This document shows positions 1-11,965 of a stretch of 64,000 bases of DNA, one piece after another. Every line of letters starts with the position of its first letter. Position 1 is the first letter of the stretch. Both the position numbers and the translations under genes were made by a program. Origin of the DNA: Spisula solida (lineage: Eukaryota; Mollusca; Bivalvia; Venerida; Mactridae). A model generated the notes under the pieces. It was not told the DNA's origin, made no database searches, and worked only from the letters and a program-made list of their open reading frames with translations. Location of the stretch: positions 33,500,148-33,564,147 of the forward strand of contig OX365959.1 of the NCBI GenBank assembly GCA_947247005.1. Reading direction: 5' to 3'.

Positions 1-1668
1 AGAAAATAATAAAACAGCTAGACAAGGTTCAACTCACGACTATCCCTAAATGCAATCGGGTTTTTTCAGTTGAGTTAAGCTTAAGACCAGCATTTGACGT
101 TTGTAAACAAATGATTCCGTTTAATCTCTTAACGTGGATTGTGATTAAATCGAAATAGACCAGCTCATCTGTTAAATTATTCTAAATATGTATACCATAT
201 TGTCTAAATACACGTAAACATCGATAAAGATTACTTAATAAACGAAGTATTGCCGAATGAAAGAACCTTAGAATGAAAATGTAATACAATTGTTACAAGC
301 CTATCTGTCAAATTGTTATATTGTTATTCTCCGAATTTTTATTGTGATTTTAAGTTATAAATGTCAATGTGTCTGTCTTTACCATAATAACATATGATTT
401 ACAATACGCTGGGTACAATTGTGTTCCTTGTTTAGAACGATAGACAACATGGAACCTAAACGGACTGGTTTGTTTATGAATATCTTACAATAGAAACATA
501 ATATAATTACCTTTTTCAGAAACAGTTACATTCATTTAGTTTATTGAAACTGAATATCTAGTGTTATTTTACCGGAGTTTCCTTCTCGATAACTTACTTT
601 GATAATTCCGTTCTTTGGCTCCATCCCCTCCTCATTATGTGATTACCAAACATAGTTTAGTTTGAGTACAAATTGATATGAACTGAATTTCTTTCTCTTA
701 GATTAACTTTGAAAGTAATAGTCAAATATTGATTTGGTGATATTTTTTAAAGTAGTAGAAGTGCATGAGTACAAATTGTATTCAGTGTAGCAATACCATG
801 TGACTTTTGAAACCTTGGAAAAGAAGAGGTTTGAAACAGATTTCACAGGGTGCTGGAAAAATACGATCAATCTTTCACAAAAGGAAATGGACGATTTTTG
901 TTCCCGAATTGAACCAAATGTGGCCAAAAGTCACGCGGTATTGCCACACTGGTATTCAGACATTATTATCTACCTAAATATGCCATAATCTTCTTTAAAT
1001 ATGAATTGAACGTGTTGAGACGGATGTTTTGCAGCCACGTGTTTGATATACGTCTGTGAGCTGTTTGTCGAATGAAGTCGACTGTAATTATACGTCTGTT
1101 ATTTTTATTTACCACTATTTAGTGTGCATTAAATGTGACAGCAACATAACTTTGTTTTGTACGGCGATTTACCCAAGAATGGTCTAGAATATTGTTGCAT
1201 AAAATTTCACGACATTCATAAGCCTCGGAACATAAGGAAAAAATATTTAAGCACCCTGACAATTAGATTCAAAGTCAAAAGTGCATATTAATTTTCTGAA
1301 AACAATAGTACACCATATCCACTAAAACGTTGGACCTATTGGTTGTTTACTTCGTGTTTTGCAGAATATACTGCACAAGGTCATTGTCGTATAAACAATA
1401 CAAGGTCACACAAACTTAATTATGTAGACTACAGCTAACACTAATTTCAATCTTTGGTCTGAAATAAATTTAATTTAAAGCTCTGGTTTACATCTGACTT
1501 GACAGTAATGTAAAATACTATCGAGTCATTCAATTTCATTTGCGCAAGCAACGTGTATGGTACAATGCGTGACAGCACAATGTGATCAATTTGCCGATTT
1601 CTTTCCCAACTTGGTATTGGTCCATCAAAAAGAATATATTGATGTTTCAAATCTGTTTCAAATCTGTT
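1..1668. repeat. Unit C1, first segment (triplicated non-coding backbone)
   Basis: Positions 1-100 match 43,999-44,077 and 44,640 onward (shared words such as CAACTCACGACTATCCCTAA and CAGCATTTGACGTTTGTAAAC). Positions 790-1,000 match 47,470-47,730. Positions 1,000-1,660 match 34,165-34,790 and 47,740-48,430. The homology is collinear with scattered substitutions and small indels. No gene is recognisable. Two short open stretches at 800-988 end in the same peptide as one in C3 (see findings). The segment is cut at about 1,668 by element E1. Confidence 0.75.
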
Positions 1669-1965
1669 TTAACACTGGCCTAAGAAATTATATCACAAAA
1701 TACAGAGTTTTGAAATTCCCCATCATCCCGTCATTACTATATATAATAAACAGGTTGGCAACGCTTTTTTCCGGCCCCTACAGGAATCTACTATTTAACG
1801 CATCACCGGGCCGGGAAACGGTTGCAATCTGTTCTAGATGTATTTTACTACATGAAACAATCAATTTATCTACCATTTAACTTGTCATAAGTTATATTTC
1901 AGGTATTTCGTTTTTAGATCGAAAGTTCAGATTCCATGACTGTCATTGTTTACAACTAACAAACA
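1669..1965 (+). repeat. E1 left inverted arm
   Basis: The reverse complement of this arm lies at 7,920-8,200. Similarity fades inward after the shared GATTCCATGACTGTC and may continue weakly to about 2,030. The outer edge is the shared GGCCTAAGAAATTATATCAC. Confidence 0.75.
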
Positions 1966-2288
1966 CGCATCGGAAATATTTTACGAATTGAACGAAATGG
2001 AACGAAACGGAAGTATAAAAGTTGATAATATCCTATGCGCCAACTAGGGACCCTATATATACCGAGATGTATTATGTAATGTTAAAAGTAAGATTTACAT
2101 AACTTACCTTTATAAATTTGGAGATCCTAAAACTGGAAAAGTACTATATATCTATTGAAAAATAGTAAAATGGTTACTGAACACACGGCGAATAGGCGTA
2201 TTTTGAATTCAGATACAAATGTAGTTAAAAAAATGCATTAATTAGTATGCATAAAACTATGCCTATCACAAGCTGGGATGTATTATGT

Positions 2289-2986
2289 ATTCTAACACGA
2301 TCTGCGGATTAATCGTTTAAATATAGAGCGGACCTAACAATGTTTTATTACCCACATAAAACATACCTATCAAATTGGCTGTTTCTATTTACGCCCAGTA
2401 TCACGTGACATATTTATGAATGAATGAACGTAAACTTTATAGTAAATTTTCTATGAGTCACGATGACAAGGCGAGTTGCACGAGAATCCAGTGTTACAGC
2501 TATGACGCATTTATTTTTAGAAACTCCAATATACTCTAGAAACCAAGTTTTATTAAAGCTTCTGATAATCAATTCATTTATATTTTTCATTTTATGAAAT
2601 AGATACCATATACTCGTGTTATTAAAATTGTTTCAATGTTTAAAATGTGGTATTTCCTTCAGAAAATTACGAAGGTCGTTTTCATTAACGAGGGAGGTAA
2701 TTGTACCAGCTAATAAGCCACTCAATTTCAGCGTGGAATTATGTTCAAAGTCAAATGGGTGAAAATGGAATGCGCGCAGTTAAATAGTGCGGGATATTAT
2801 CGTATTTAGAATCGAAATAAAAACTCTGTTCTTGTATATTGTCGGTGAATAAAACACGGGCACTCGTTCGGATGCGGAATTTTAAATCACTCGTGCTACG
2901 CACTCGTGATTTAATTTTTCCGCATCCGAACTCCTGCCCGTGTTTTATTCACCGACAATAAACGCGAACAGATTTTTATTTCTTAA
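2289..2986 (+). mobile_element. P1: copy 1 of a 640-700 bp palindrome-ended repeat family
   Basis: This unit runs from ATTCTAACACGATC to CAGATTTTTATTTCTTAA. It recurs at 46,187-46,884 (same strand) and at 32,598-33,239 (opposite strand) with the same two ends. Near its right end lies a long palindrome (2,839-2,958). There is no coding capacity and no terminal inverted repeat. The sharp shared ends argue for a mobile unit rather than simple duplication. Confidence 0.65.
2839..2958. repeat. 120-bp near-perfect palindrome in P1
   Basis: Arms of about 40 bp start TTGTCGGTGAATAAAACA and end TGTTTTATTCACCGACAA. They surround a second nested palindrome, AAATCACTCGTG...CGTGATTT. The structure could form a cruciform or a long hairpin RNA. 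Confidence 0.85.
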
Positions 2987-3344
2987 ATGGTAAAAATTAG
3001 TTCCGTAAGTTGAAAAATGGCCTGTATCGTGGACTAAGAGAGCGATTAGCGTGTTGATCACACCTATTTCAACGAATGGTATTTAACTTGATTTGGATAT
3101 GTTAATTCCGTCGTTCAATTGAATAAAAATAAAAATCCTAAATTCATACTTTCATTTCAGTGCGATTACAATTTTTGAATCTGTTAATAATCGACATATC
3201 ATTTTTGTGTCTACGATTTCGTGGGATTTTTCAATATCGACAATTCTGTATAGGACAGCTGTGATTGGTCGACAGGTTAGTCACGATTTAACGCCTTGAA
3301 ACACGTCCTTGTTTATATATAGGGTCCCTGCGACAATGTTTTAA

Positions 3345-3650
3345 GGTGGAAACGTGGTCCAGTAGTAAAGGCTACTGACTTCTGAGTTGTGGGTTCGATC
3401 CCTAATCCAACCGGATCAAAAACAGAAATGCTTTTGAGTGTTTCCAACCTAACATAACTATTAAGTCTTCCGGACGGGACGTTAAGCGAGGACCCCTGTA
3501 TGATGCTTTACATCGGCACGTAAAAGAACCAGGGATGGTTCCTGAACTGGGGCATATTCTGTATCATGCACTATCCCCCAAAAACTAAAGTATGTGATTA
3601 ACCTCTTCTGGGGGGGGGGGGGCTCGCCCATATGAATTTCCAATGGCGAG
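3345..3650 (+). mobile_element. tRNA-derived SINE
   Basis: The tRNA-like head at 3,346-3,415 has an A-box-like GTGGTCCAGTAGT and a B box GGTTCGATCCC. It is followed by a body containing CCGGACGGGACGTTAAGC and ATCGGCACGTAAAAGAACC. The body motif recurs in the SINE-like copies near 9,640 and 19,480. The 3' part includes a run of 13 G near 3,610. The copy is decayed in the anticodon-arm region, so it is not a working tRNA. Confidence 0.7.
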
Positions 3651-5490
3651 GATAATTAAAAGCATATAAATAAAAATGTACGATTTAGGAATAAAACAAC
3701 TTAGTACTTGTATATTAATTGAATCGTGAACTATGATATTTTGAAATTAAACAAGTTATGTTATGTTATTACTCTAAATAGCTCGGTATATACATAATTT
3801 CCGATTCGTCGGTACATAGATAGAGAAAAGTTCCGTTTAGTTGAGAGAAAATGTCCGATTCAAATTTCAGATTCGCCAATAGGTTGATGGAGAACATGTC
3901 CAACTTTGGTTCCCATGGAGAGCGACCGATAAGACGCTCAGATCTATATAGAGTTACAGAGTGGAGATTTAGAAAAACGATTATAAATTAATAACCGTTA
4001 TAACTATCGACTGTACGCAAACGGGGTGATTTAGTTTAATTATTCATCTTTCAAACAGTCTTAATTTGGAAAAATAAAAGCATGTTGGTCCTTTTTAATG
4101 TTTTTATTGTCACTACCATTCATATAGAATAAATAAGGAATGGGAAATAGTCGTTACACTGTCAGGTCGTTTACTAATTTAATAAAAATCACATCATCCG
4201 TGTGCGAACGGCTTCGTTTAAGAAAATATATTATCTGTCCAATGATGTAATTTGTATGAATTTGCTTTAAACAGATTTTGGTCCTTTTTGATGTTTTTGT
4301 AAAAAAATTATTATTTCCATTTTTTACCGATACAGATCGCATAATATTTCTCTGTAACTTATTTTATTACCCCACTGTGAATTCCCAGCATATATTCGTC
4401 ATCTTCGCTCGAGTTATTTTATTGCCTACCAAAAACGTTGATCTTTTATAAAACCGCGATATATGCCTTGTTTGTTAGATTTTGATCAAAGTTCGATGAT
4501 ATTCATGCTGACTTTATTACATATTACAAATATTATATTTGTTTTTATGAAAGGACGTCTTATAGTACTCGCTCAGAAAATCGACTAATATTTAAATAAC
4601 ATGTGTTCGTGTTAATCACAGCAGCTGTTGACAGTATACATGTATATACGGGGAATGTACATTTGTTCATGTTTAATTGGCACACAGGTGAAAAATATCA
4701 TTGAAGAAATAATATGACATTTGTAAGTGAACAAAAATTCCAATACATTTATATACATTTATATTAGAACGAATGCAGGTAAAAATGACACGTTAAACAT
4801 CCCCGTCAAATTAAAGAATATGGCAGGTATAATATAAGGGTTGAACCCTAGTTACTTTCATGCTATATTCAAACAGAAACAATTACATGGCAACGCTGGA
4901 CGCTTAAAACCGATGGCCGCTTAAATAATACAAATACACGGTACCAGCTGGCCGTATTCTATCACTTAGCAATATTGGACGCTTAACACGGATGGTTGTC
5001 TAAAAAAGCTTACATTTCACTTTGAAACAACATTATTTATTATTACAAAATAAGTAGTTTTAAATACTTAATGAATACTTTTCGACATGACTTAATTTGT
5101 AAAGGAATTATATAAGAGAGGCTTGTTTCAAGTCAGACTTTTTTAAAATGTTGTACACAAATATAGTGACACCGTTATATTTCTTTGTATATACGACAGT
5201 TACTATCGTCAGCGATGGTTGATTGTGCAGCATTGCCTGCTTCGCACCAAGCAATTTGATCCTAACAATCGAATAACATTCTGTACTTATTACTCAAATC
5301 AACAAGGATCAAAATCACAGGTTATTCAGGGCAAAAGTGTTGAATACGGGATTTAGACCATGGCAATACTATGCTGTGATTGGCTATTTGCGGCTTATCG
5401 TGGTCTAAGGAATTTTATTTAATGCTAACTGATGAGATATGGAGTTCTATCAGTGAAATAAAACCTATACCAGTCACTGGTAATCACCTA
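3651..5490. other. AT-rich interior of E1, no gene seen
   Basis: There are no convincing open frames. Scattered words such as ATTTCCGATTCGTC near 3,798 are inverted versions of the CGAATCGGAAATT motif repeated at 5,720-6,140, so part of this stretch is a decayed relative of that array. Confidence 0.5.
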
Positions 5491-5491
5491 C

Positions 5492-5605
5492 AATGTGACT
5501 GATATAGGCTCCGCCCCTCACAGAGACTACTTTACTTTTACCAAAAACTCAACACTAAACTGTCCGTAACTTTTTTATTACTGAACGGAAACATGTCATG
5601 TGGGG
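5492..5605 (+). repeat. Short dispersed repeat shared with 48,850-48,965
   Basis: Both copies contain TGTGACTGATATA, GCTCCGCCCC, AACTCAACACTAAACT and CTGTAACTT or CCGTAACTT in the same order over about 115 bp. The function is unknown. Confidence 0.7.
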
Positions 5606-5689
5606 GTTCAAATATAAGGCATGGTTATCGTATATATAATTATGTATTCTTTATTGCGGTCTCATTCACATATATACGGATACTTGTAT

Positions 5690-6180
5690 GTACGTTGGTG
5701 CATCGGCAATTCTCTATCAGCCAATTGGCGAATCGGAAATTTTCTATTTACACTATACAAATTGTATCTTTTCTAATTTCATAATTCAAATAATATACTT
5801 TGTCATTCCATTCATAAATCGTAATTTGGCAAATTGGAAACTTTTATCTATAACTATATACTGGCGAATCGGAAATTTTAGAGTAATTAGTACAAATATA
5901 CAAATTTTGTAATGTAATTTACATTACACAAATTGTATATTTGTATATTTTCTCATGAATCAATTCAAATAATATATTTTCTCTTTCTATTCATAAATCG
6001 TATGTTGGCATATCAGAAATTCTCCGTTAACCAGATTTTATATGTATCTTCCTACTGGCTATTTGGAGTAATTACAGCATACAAATTGTATATTTTCTCA
6101 TATATCATCATTCACAATTATTTTTACGAATCGGAAATTTACTCTGCGAATCAGAATATAAAAATCCATCATGAGATGTA
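5690..6180. repeat. Degenerate AT-rich tandem repeat, three units of 150-190 bp
   Basis: CAAATTGTATMTTTTCT, TTCATAAATCGTA and GCGAATCGGAAATTT recur in the same order from about 5,758, 5,930 and 6,082. The overlapping open frames here are by-products of the low-complexity sequence. Confidence 0.6.
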
Positions 6181-6394
6181 GGATAAGGTTATCTCACCCG
6201 AGCGAGGGGTCGAATTTTAACTAGGGACGAGGTATCATTATCCTATATCGACTGTCTCATGATTATTTTTCTCAGACATATCTTGAGAAAATGGGACATT
6301 TGCCGTACTTTCGTTCTTTTAACAATTATTAATAACAGCGTAAATAAGCGTACACTGTTAAGTTATGAACATGTTTTTTAAACGGTATAGAGCC

Positions 6395-6570
6395 TACCCA
6401 GCAAACATTACTTATCGGTCCGTTGTCGGTCCGATATCAGTTGCTATATCGGCCCGACATCGGTTTCCGATATTGGCTAGACATCGGGTGTGCAACCCGG
6501 CTCGATGTCGGTCCGATATCGGCTGCATGACTGTTTACCGATCTGGAGCCGACATCATGCCGACATGAAT
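6395..6570. repeat. Array of short CCGAT/ATCGG and GTCGG motifs
   Basis: After CCCAGCAAACATT there are about ten closely spaced copies of TCGGTCCGATAT- or CCGACATCGG-like words, many of them self-complementary. A related GACGTTGATACGACGTC block lies at 6,912-6,950. Such arrays occur at the ends of some invertebrate DNA transposons; the family is not identified. Confidence 0.45.
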
Positions 6571-6976
6571 ATATTCACAACGCTAACCATTATCAGACCA
6601 TTTATTATTTTGTATTTGTTTGACATGCTTTTCTCAAAAATGTTTTCTGCTACTTGATGTTCTCTCGAAAACCCAGTAGAACCTCGAGCAGCAGAAAGCT
6701 TGCTCCTGCAAGTGAGTGTTTATAATTTGTATATGAATAAATAGGCTCTCCATATATGTTTGGGAATTTAAACAAGATTTTGTAATATAACTATTTTCCC
6801 CACCATATATTTTACACTTAGATATACACACTGTTGGATAAAAAAAATATTTTAGACCATTTGAATCTTTTTATACAATAATTTTATAATTTTTTATTAC
6901 CTCCCTTTATAGCAACACCCGACGTTGATACGACGTCAATCCGACGTCTAACCATCCATTTTTTGTCTTTTTTTGT
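6571..6976. other. AT-rich interval, no gene seen
   Basis: The interval holds poly-T and poly-A runs and a short GACGTC-rich block (6,912-6,950) related to the array upstream. Nothing else was recognised. Confidence 0.4.
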
Positions 6977-7425
6977 CACGAAACTGTTTAAGTTAGAGTA
7001 CAGACAAGGCCAATTTCACATTTTTTTGGTAAATGAAGGACCATAACCCAAGAAGGCCTGGGCCGATTTGGCCTATAATCGAACTTGGCCTAGATATTAC
7101 GTCCATAAGCATTGTCAGCATGTTTGAAGACGATCGCACGGAACTGTTTAAGTTAGAGTACAGACAAGGCCAATTTCACATTTTTTTTGGTAAATGAAGG
7201 ACCATAACCCAAAAAGGCCTGGGCCGATTTGGCCTATAATCGAACTTGGCCTAGATATTACGTCCATTAGCATTGTCAGCAAGTTTGAAGACGATCGCAC
7301 GAAAACTGTTTGAGTTAGAGTACAGACAAATTACTGGACGCCGCCGCCCGCCCGCACGCCCGCCCGCACGCCCGCCCGCCAAGGGTGTTCACATAATACG
7401 TCCCGTTTTCAACGGGCGTATAAAA
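6977..7425 (+). mobile_element. Pearl-like/Helentron-type non-autonomous element
   Basis: Two complete core units of about 160 bp (6,977-7,136 and 7,137-7,297), nearly identical, begin CACGRAACTGTTTAAG. A third unit (7,298-7,332) is truncated. A CGCCCGCA-type microsatellite (7,339-7,380) follows, then a terminal hairpin at 7,396-7,421 (ATACG-CCCGTT / AACGGG-CGTAT) followed by AAAAA. Core repeats, microsatellite, hairpin and A-rich end are the layout described for bivalve pearl elements, which are non-autonomous Helentrons. No Rep/helicase is present. Confidence 0.6.
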
Positions 7426-7429
7426 AGCC

Positions 7430-7919
7430 GCTCTATGTTGCGTGTAGGCCCATGTAAGAAAGAGCCATTATCCTGTTGTCTCGCGCATACGAGTTCAAAA
7501 TTTATCTGCACCAACTCAAAGAGCATACACAAAACAAGAACAATGTCAAAATGCTTCTGAAAATTCGTAAAATTATGGCTTTTGTGTGTCTAGGTCGGTG
7601 CTCTGAATCCTGTTCACTGGTAACCATGAAATCCGTGCCTCCGTATAAATATGTCATTATTTGGGCACCATGGAGTGAAATTTTGTGGTTAAATTCAGTA
7701 AATTTGGAATGGTACTTATCATAATCTGTTTTCAGTTTGAGTGTAATAGACAGTGGTGATAAAATAAAACGCGTAATGAAAATGTTATGCAAAAGAATTA
7801 AAACCAATTACGAAAGATTACGAAATAGCCGAAATGGACGGTTACGATTCAGCCTGGTTACGAAATAGCCGCATCCAATTCGTTCCATGCATGTTTAAGT
7901 GGAAATTATTTTGTCAACA
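7430..7919. other. Interior of E1 next to right arm, no gene seen
   Basis: Open frames on both strands (7,476-7,724 plus; 7,502-7,807 minus) overlap and have no recognisable domain. TTACGAAATAGCCG occurs twice near 7,820 and 7,860. Confidence 0.4.
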
Positions 7920-8200
7920 AATGGCCGACAGTCATGGAATCAGAACCATCGATCTAAAAATGAAATACCCGAAATATAACTTATAACAAGTTAAATGGTA
8001 GATAAATTGATTGTTTCATGTAGTAAAATATATCTAGACCAGATTGCAACCGTTTCCTGCCCGATGGTGCGTCAAATAGTGGATTCCTGTAGGGGCCGGA
8101 AAAAAGCGTTGCCAACCTGTCTATTATATAGTAATGACGGGAAGATGGGGAATTTCAAAACTCTGTATTTTGTGATATAATTTCTTAGGCCTGTGGTTTT
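7920..8200 (-). repeat. E1 right inverted arm
   Basis: This is the reverse complement of 1,669-1,965. It ends outward in TTTCTTAGGCC. Only 76 bp separate it from the left arm of E2. Confidence 0.75.
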
Positions 8201-8276
8201 AATATCTTGCAAATTCAAATTAGTCAACATTGTATTGGCGTCAACATCTTATAATAGTCCATGTGACAGACCGAAT

Positions 8277-8785
8277 TTCATTACCAAAAAGGTGAACAGA
8301 TCCAACAATGATTTTCGGTTAGCTTGATATCTCAGCAGTCTGAAAACGGTTGATGGACTTGCGGGTCACTTTGCCAAATGACCTTTTGGCGACCATCTTT
8401 AAAGATGGCCGCCATTATTTTAAGCATTTATAAGCTTTGGGAAAACTTAAATTATTCCTCACTCAATAGGGCTATCGGCTTGCAATATGTCTTAAATTGT
8501 TTGTATTTCAACTCCGCATCTGTTGATATATACATATTAATATTATAATTAAGTGATTAGTTCAAATTTATTGATATTCTAAGAAAATTTGATATTTTTC
8601 ACTTTTTGTCATTATTTTTTCTCTTGCAATTCTGATTGGGATTTGTATTTAGCCATTTTTTGTTTGTTACATTCAGAGAACAATTCTAGGCATCCATAAT
8701 ATACATTACATTGATAAATGTTCACTTCGAAGTCCAAAACTGGACAGGAATATATGACAGCTGATGCCTAAATTAAATAGATATT
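8277..8785 (+). repeat. E2 left inverted arm
   Basis: The arm pairs with 12,722-13,223. It includes the self-complementary CCATCTTTAAAGATGG near 8,393, itself a small hairpin within the arm. Confidence 0.85.
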
Positions 8786-9475
8786 TTAGATCACATGAAT
8801 AGACCGTTTCCAACAATCTCAGGAAAAAATAATTTGTTTTTTTTGTTCCATGGCTACTTTTTTATACGATGCGTATATATATGCATAGATATCCAGTACC
8901 GTATCCCAAGAGTGTAAGTGTGGTACCTGACCCCTAGATGGATGGATTGGAGGCTCGGATCCGACCAGTTGTATGAGTTCATATGACATTATTTTCAAAA
9001 ACATGGTTATGACAGGAAAACTTGAATAACTATTCAGCGAAACGGAAAATATGCATAAACGTGACTCCAAATGATTGGAAAATAATTTTATATGAGTATT
9101 TACATTTATATTTTTGTTTATAAAGTTCCGAATATTACAGTAAAAGTACATTATTTTAACGTTGTTTTCATATTCTTCTTTAATGATAGTAAACCATGTT
9201 AGGATTCATACCTTCCACTGTAAAATTCTGTTTGTTTCGCGCATTCACTAAGAAATAAAAAGGTTAAAGCAGGAACGTACTCGAAGGAAAACAATAAGGG
9301 ATAGAGAGGGATACAAAATAAACAAACTTTTATATTGAACGGTTGACCTTTGTCTAGTGTCTAGCTTACTACTATTCTGACTCAGATGGACCGTAGTAAC
9401 CTTTAAATAACCGTTCTGGATAGAATTTGTAAAAAAACACACACTTAAAGCCTCACCAACCCTACTACAACTAAG
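8786..9475. other. E2 interior, no gene seen
   Basis: AT-rich sequence. The minus-strand open frames at 8,819-9,151 and 9,248-9,442 show no family signature and look like chance. Confidence 0.4.
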
Positions 9476-9484
9476 GTTGTAATT

Positions 9485-9780
9485 TGTGATACGATGGTGG
9501 CTGAGGGGTTAATGCTCTTGACTACAAATCCGGAGGTCCCTGCATAGTTTGAAATTTCAGTGGACCAGTGTTCCCCACCCAACTACAGACAAACTAATTG
9601 TTAACCTTGTAATAGTCTCACGAGTATCGGTGCTATACACTGGGCACGTTAAAGAACCAATGAATCTGTTCGGAAAGAGCTAGGGTATCCCATCCAGATT
9701 CATTGTATCACACCACTGTCACTTCTACTTGCTGTCCCTTAAGCAAGACACAGGACCCCGTATGAAATATTAAGAAGTTA
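9485..9780 (+). mobile_element. Decayed tRNA-derived SINE
   Basis: The head has GGTGGCTGAGGGGTTAATGC as a degraded A-box region and a mutated B box near 9,542. The body contains TATCGGTGCTATACACTGGG and CACGTTAAAGAACC, the same core as the SINEs near 3,510 and 19,480, then an AAGCAAGACACAGGACCCCG tail motif. Confidence 0.55.
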
Positions 9781-9989
9781 TCCTTGACTGAAAGGTTTAC
9801 ATAATTAGAAATACAACCACAAGGTGTCAACCACGGGGATGTTTATCCTGGAGTTATGAATGTTTTCAGTATCACCGCTATCTCTGCCATGCCAGTAGGC
9901 ACTACCTTTAGATGGGTGCATCCTTAATTACATATGGGTATTATAATTTTCGTGATTGGGTTGCGTCATACGGTATTGCTCTGTGATGT

Positions 9990-11240
9990 ACATCCTAAAG
10001 ATGAGCACACTTATTCCTGAACTCATTGATTACTAGTATGGGCCGACTATAGTCACTCCTGTTTTGTACATAATTATTACGGATGGACAGTGTCATTCCT
10101 GACCATATGGGTTATTAATACAAGATACATAATACAGATGGGTTCATTCGTTCCTGCCCGTATTTGGGTACATACTACACATGAATACAGATATTCTTGA
10201 CCACATATGATACACATACTAACCATATGAGTACTAAAACATGCTACATGGAGGAACATCCATTTCTGACCATATGAGGATTATTCTACTGATAGGTACA
10301 ATTGTTCCAGACTATATGGAGTCCGTAGTAGATTGGGACAGCCATGCCTTACCATATATGTGGTATATACTACATATAGGTACCGGGTACATTAATTCCT
10401 GGCCATATGGAGTTCACAGTACAGATGGGGACAGCCATTCCCAACCATGTATGGTACAGCCTAGATTTCTGGTCATGTGGGGCACATAATTATTATTTAT
10501 AGATGTATCAAATTCATATCATATGGAGTCAGTAGTACAGATGGGAATACAACTATTCCTGACCATAACAATGTCATACATATTACATATGGGTACATCC
10601 ATTACTGACAATACTTGATACATGCAGATACATACAGCCGTTCGTAACCATGCAGTTGGACACGGGCATTCCTGACCATATGTGGTACATTCTGCTGATG
10701 GTAATCATGCCTGGTCATATGGATAATAGAACATGTTATTAGTAAAGACAGGAACATCCATTTATGTTTATATGAGGTACACTCTACTGATGGACACATT
10801 TATTCCTGATCTTATCGGGGGTACTAGAACATATTAACCATATTTATATGACAGAATCCTGGCCACAAGAGGTACACACTATACAAAAGTGCACATGGGA
10901 ACATCCATTCCTGACCATATGACGTACATGTATAAATTATGATTGTTAATACAACAGATGGTCACAGTCATTTCTGATTTAATACTAGTAGGTGAATATG
11001 CATGGTCATTCCTTACCATACTGGACTTGTTATTTTATCGGTATAGTCATTCCTGGTCCTTAAAGTACACCATATTTCTAAGTAAACTATTCTTAACCTC
11101 ATGGGAATATTCACCGATTAAAGCCATCCCTTTTCTTAATATATAGAAGAACATTCCTATGGAAATGGTTCTGTCCATTCCTGTCCCAATGAAACATATT
11201 CAACTGCCCATATATCATTTTCTCACCATATAGTACATCC
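9990..11240. repeat. Degenerate ~40-43 bp satellite in E2
   Basis: About thirty imperfect units share the scaffold CATTCCTGACCATATGGNGTACATANTACAGATGGGTACA. No unit is perfect, so the array is old or was never homogenised. The scaffold resembles that of the E3 array, although the exact words differ. Open frames here (10,241-10,489 and others) are satellite artefacts. Confidence 0.7.
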
Positions 11241-11539
11241 ACTTTGGTTCCAGAGAATTTGACACGACTCTCTAACTTTAATTAGCATAATTTAACAGCT
11301 GATTTCTTGTCTATATTTATAATCCCGGTTGTATGTTTTTATAAGCGGAAAATATCACTAAGACGCTCGAGGTGTAATACCAACACAAATCTAAAGGACC
11401 GATATTGCACGGTTTGCTCGCGGAAATTTATATATTCAACGCAATAACCTTGTAATATATTCATGCATAAAGGTCAGAATCATGTCAAATTATCTGTGCT
11501 ATACATTCTGCAGTCAAGTACAGCTTTTACATACACTGA

Positions 11540-11965
11540 TAAGGGATAACGACAGCATTACTCTCCTATGGGTATCTCCCACATAACTGTGTCTGTACTG
11601 GCGTCATGGGCTTTCCTAATACAACAGGCGAAGCTATACCTGCAAGATCCTATGATGTGTACGTCTTACTACACGGTTTGTGGCTACTCCTGTCTCCATG
11701 GTGTACACGCAGATGAGTAATTCCTAGCCCTATTGGTTCCCTACTACCATTGGGTGCAACTACCACTGGTAACAGTTACCTAATATCATTAGGCATAGCA
11801 ACTCCTAGTCCTATTGCTTTCCTACAATCAAGGGGTACGACTAACGCCGGTCATGAATACCTACAAAAACAGTGTACATCAACTCCTAGCCCTGCAATCA
11901 AGGGATATGACTCTTAATATAATCACCGGCCACGAATGTAGGACAAAATGATATTAAAATTATAT
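11540..11965. repeat. Second degenerate satellite block in E2
   Basis: Units such as CTCCTAGCCCTATTGGTTCC, then CTACYAYCAWKGGGTRCAAC, recur about every 60-70 bp. The CTCCTAGCCCTATTGG core is close to the CATCCTAGGCCCTATGG core of the E3 array. Confidence 0.55.

Larger units (their letters stand above)
2045..3329. repeat. Interval bounded by a 16-bp inverted pair
   Basis: AGGGACCCTATATATA at 2,045-2,060 is exactly reverse-complemented at 3,314-3,329, flanking P1. It could be a small DNA element nested in E1. No target-site duplication is evident and half of the motif is simple TA sequence. Confidence 0.3.
1669..8200. mobile_element. E1: 6.5-kb element with long terminal inverted repeats
   Basis: Positions 1,669-1,965 and 7,920-8,200 are reverse complements of each other over about 290 bp, including the stretch with GGCAACGCTTTTTTCCGGCC on one side and GGCCGGAAAAAAGCGTTGCC on the other. 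The pair encloses only non-coding DNA: P1, a SINE, AT-rich tandem repeats, a CCGAT array and a pearl-like element. Compared with C2 and C3, the interval 1,669 to about 13,600 is extra sequence in C1, so E1 is probably an insertion. No transposase is visible. It could be a foldback or very long MITE-like element, or a duplicated segment with one copy inverted. Confidence 0.55.

Noticed and set aside
6365..6568. 67-codon open frame
   Set aside because: It lies over the CCGAT array and reflects its composition.
7273..7560. Arg/Pro-rich open frame
   Set aside because: It spans the core repeat, microsatellite and hairpin of a pearl-like element.
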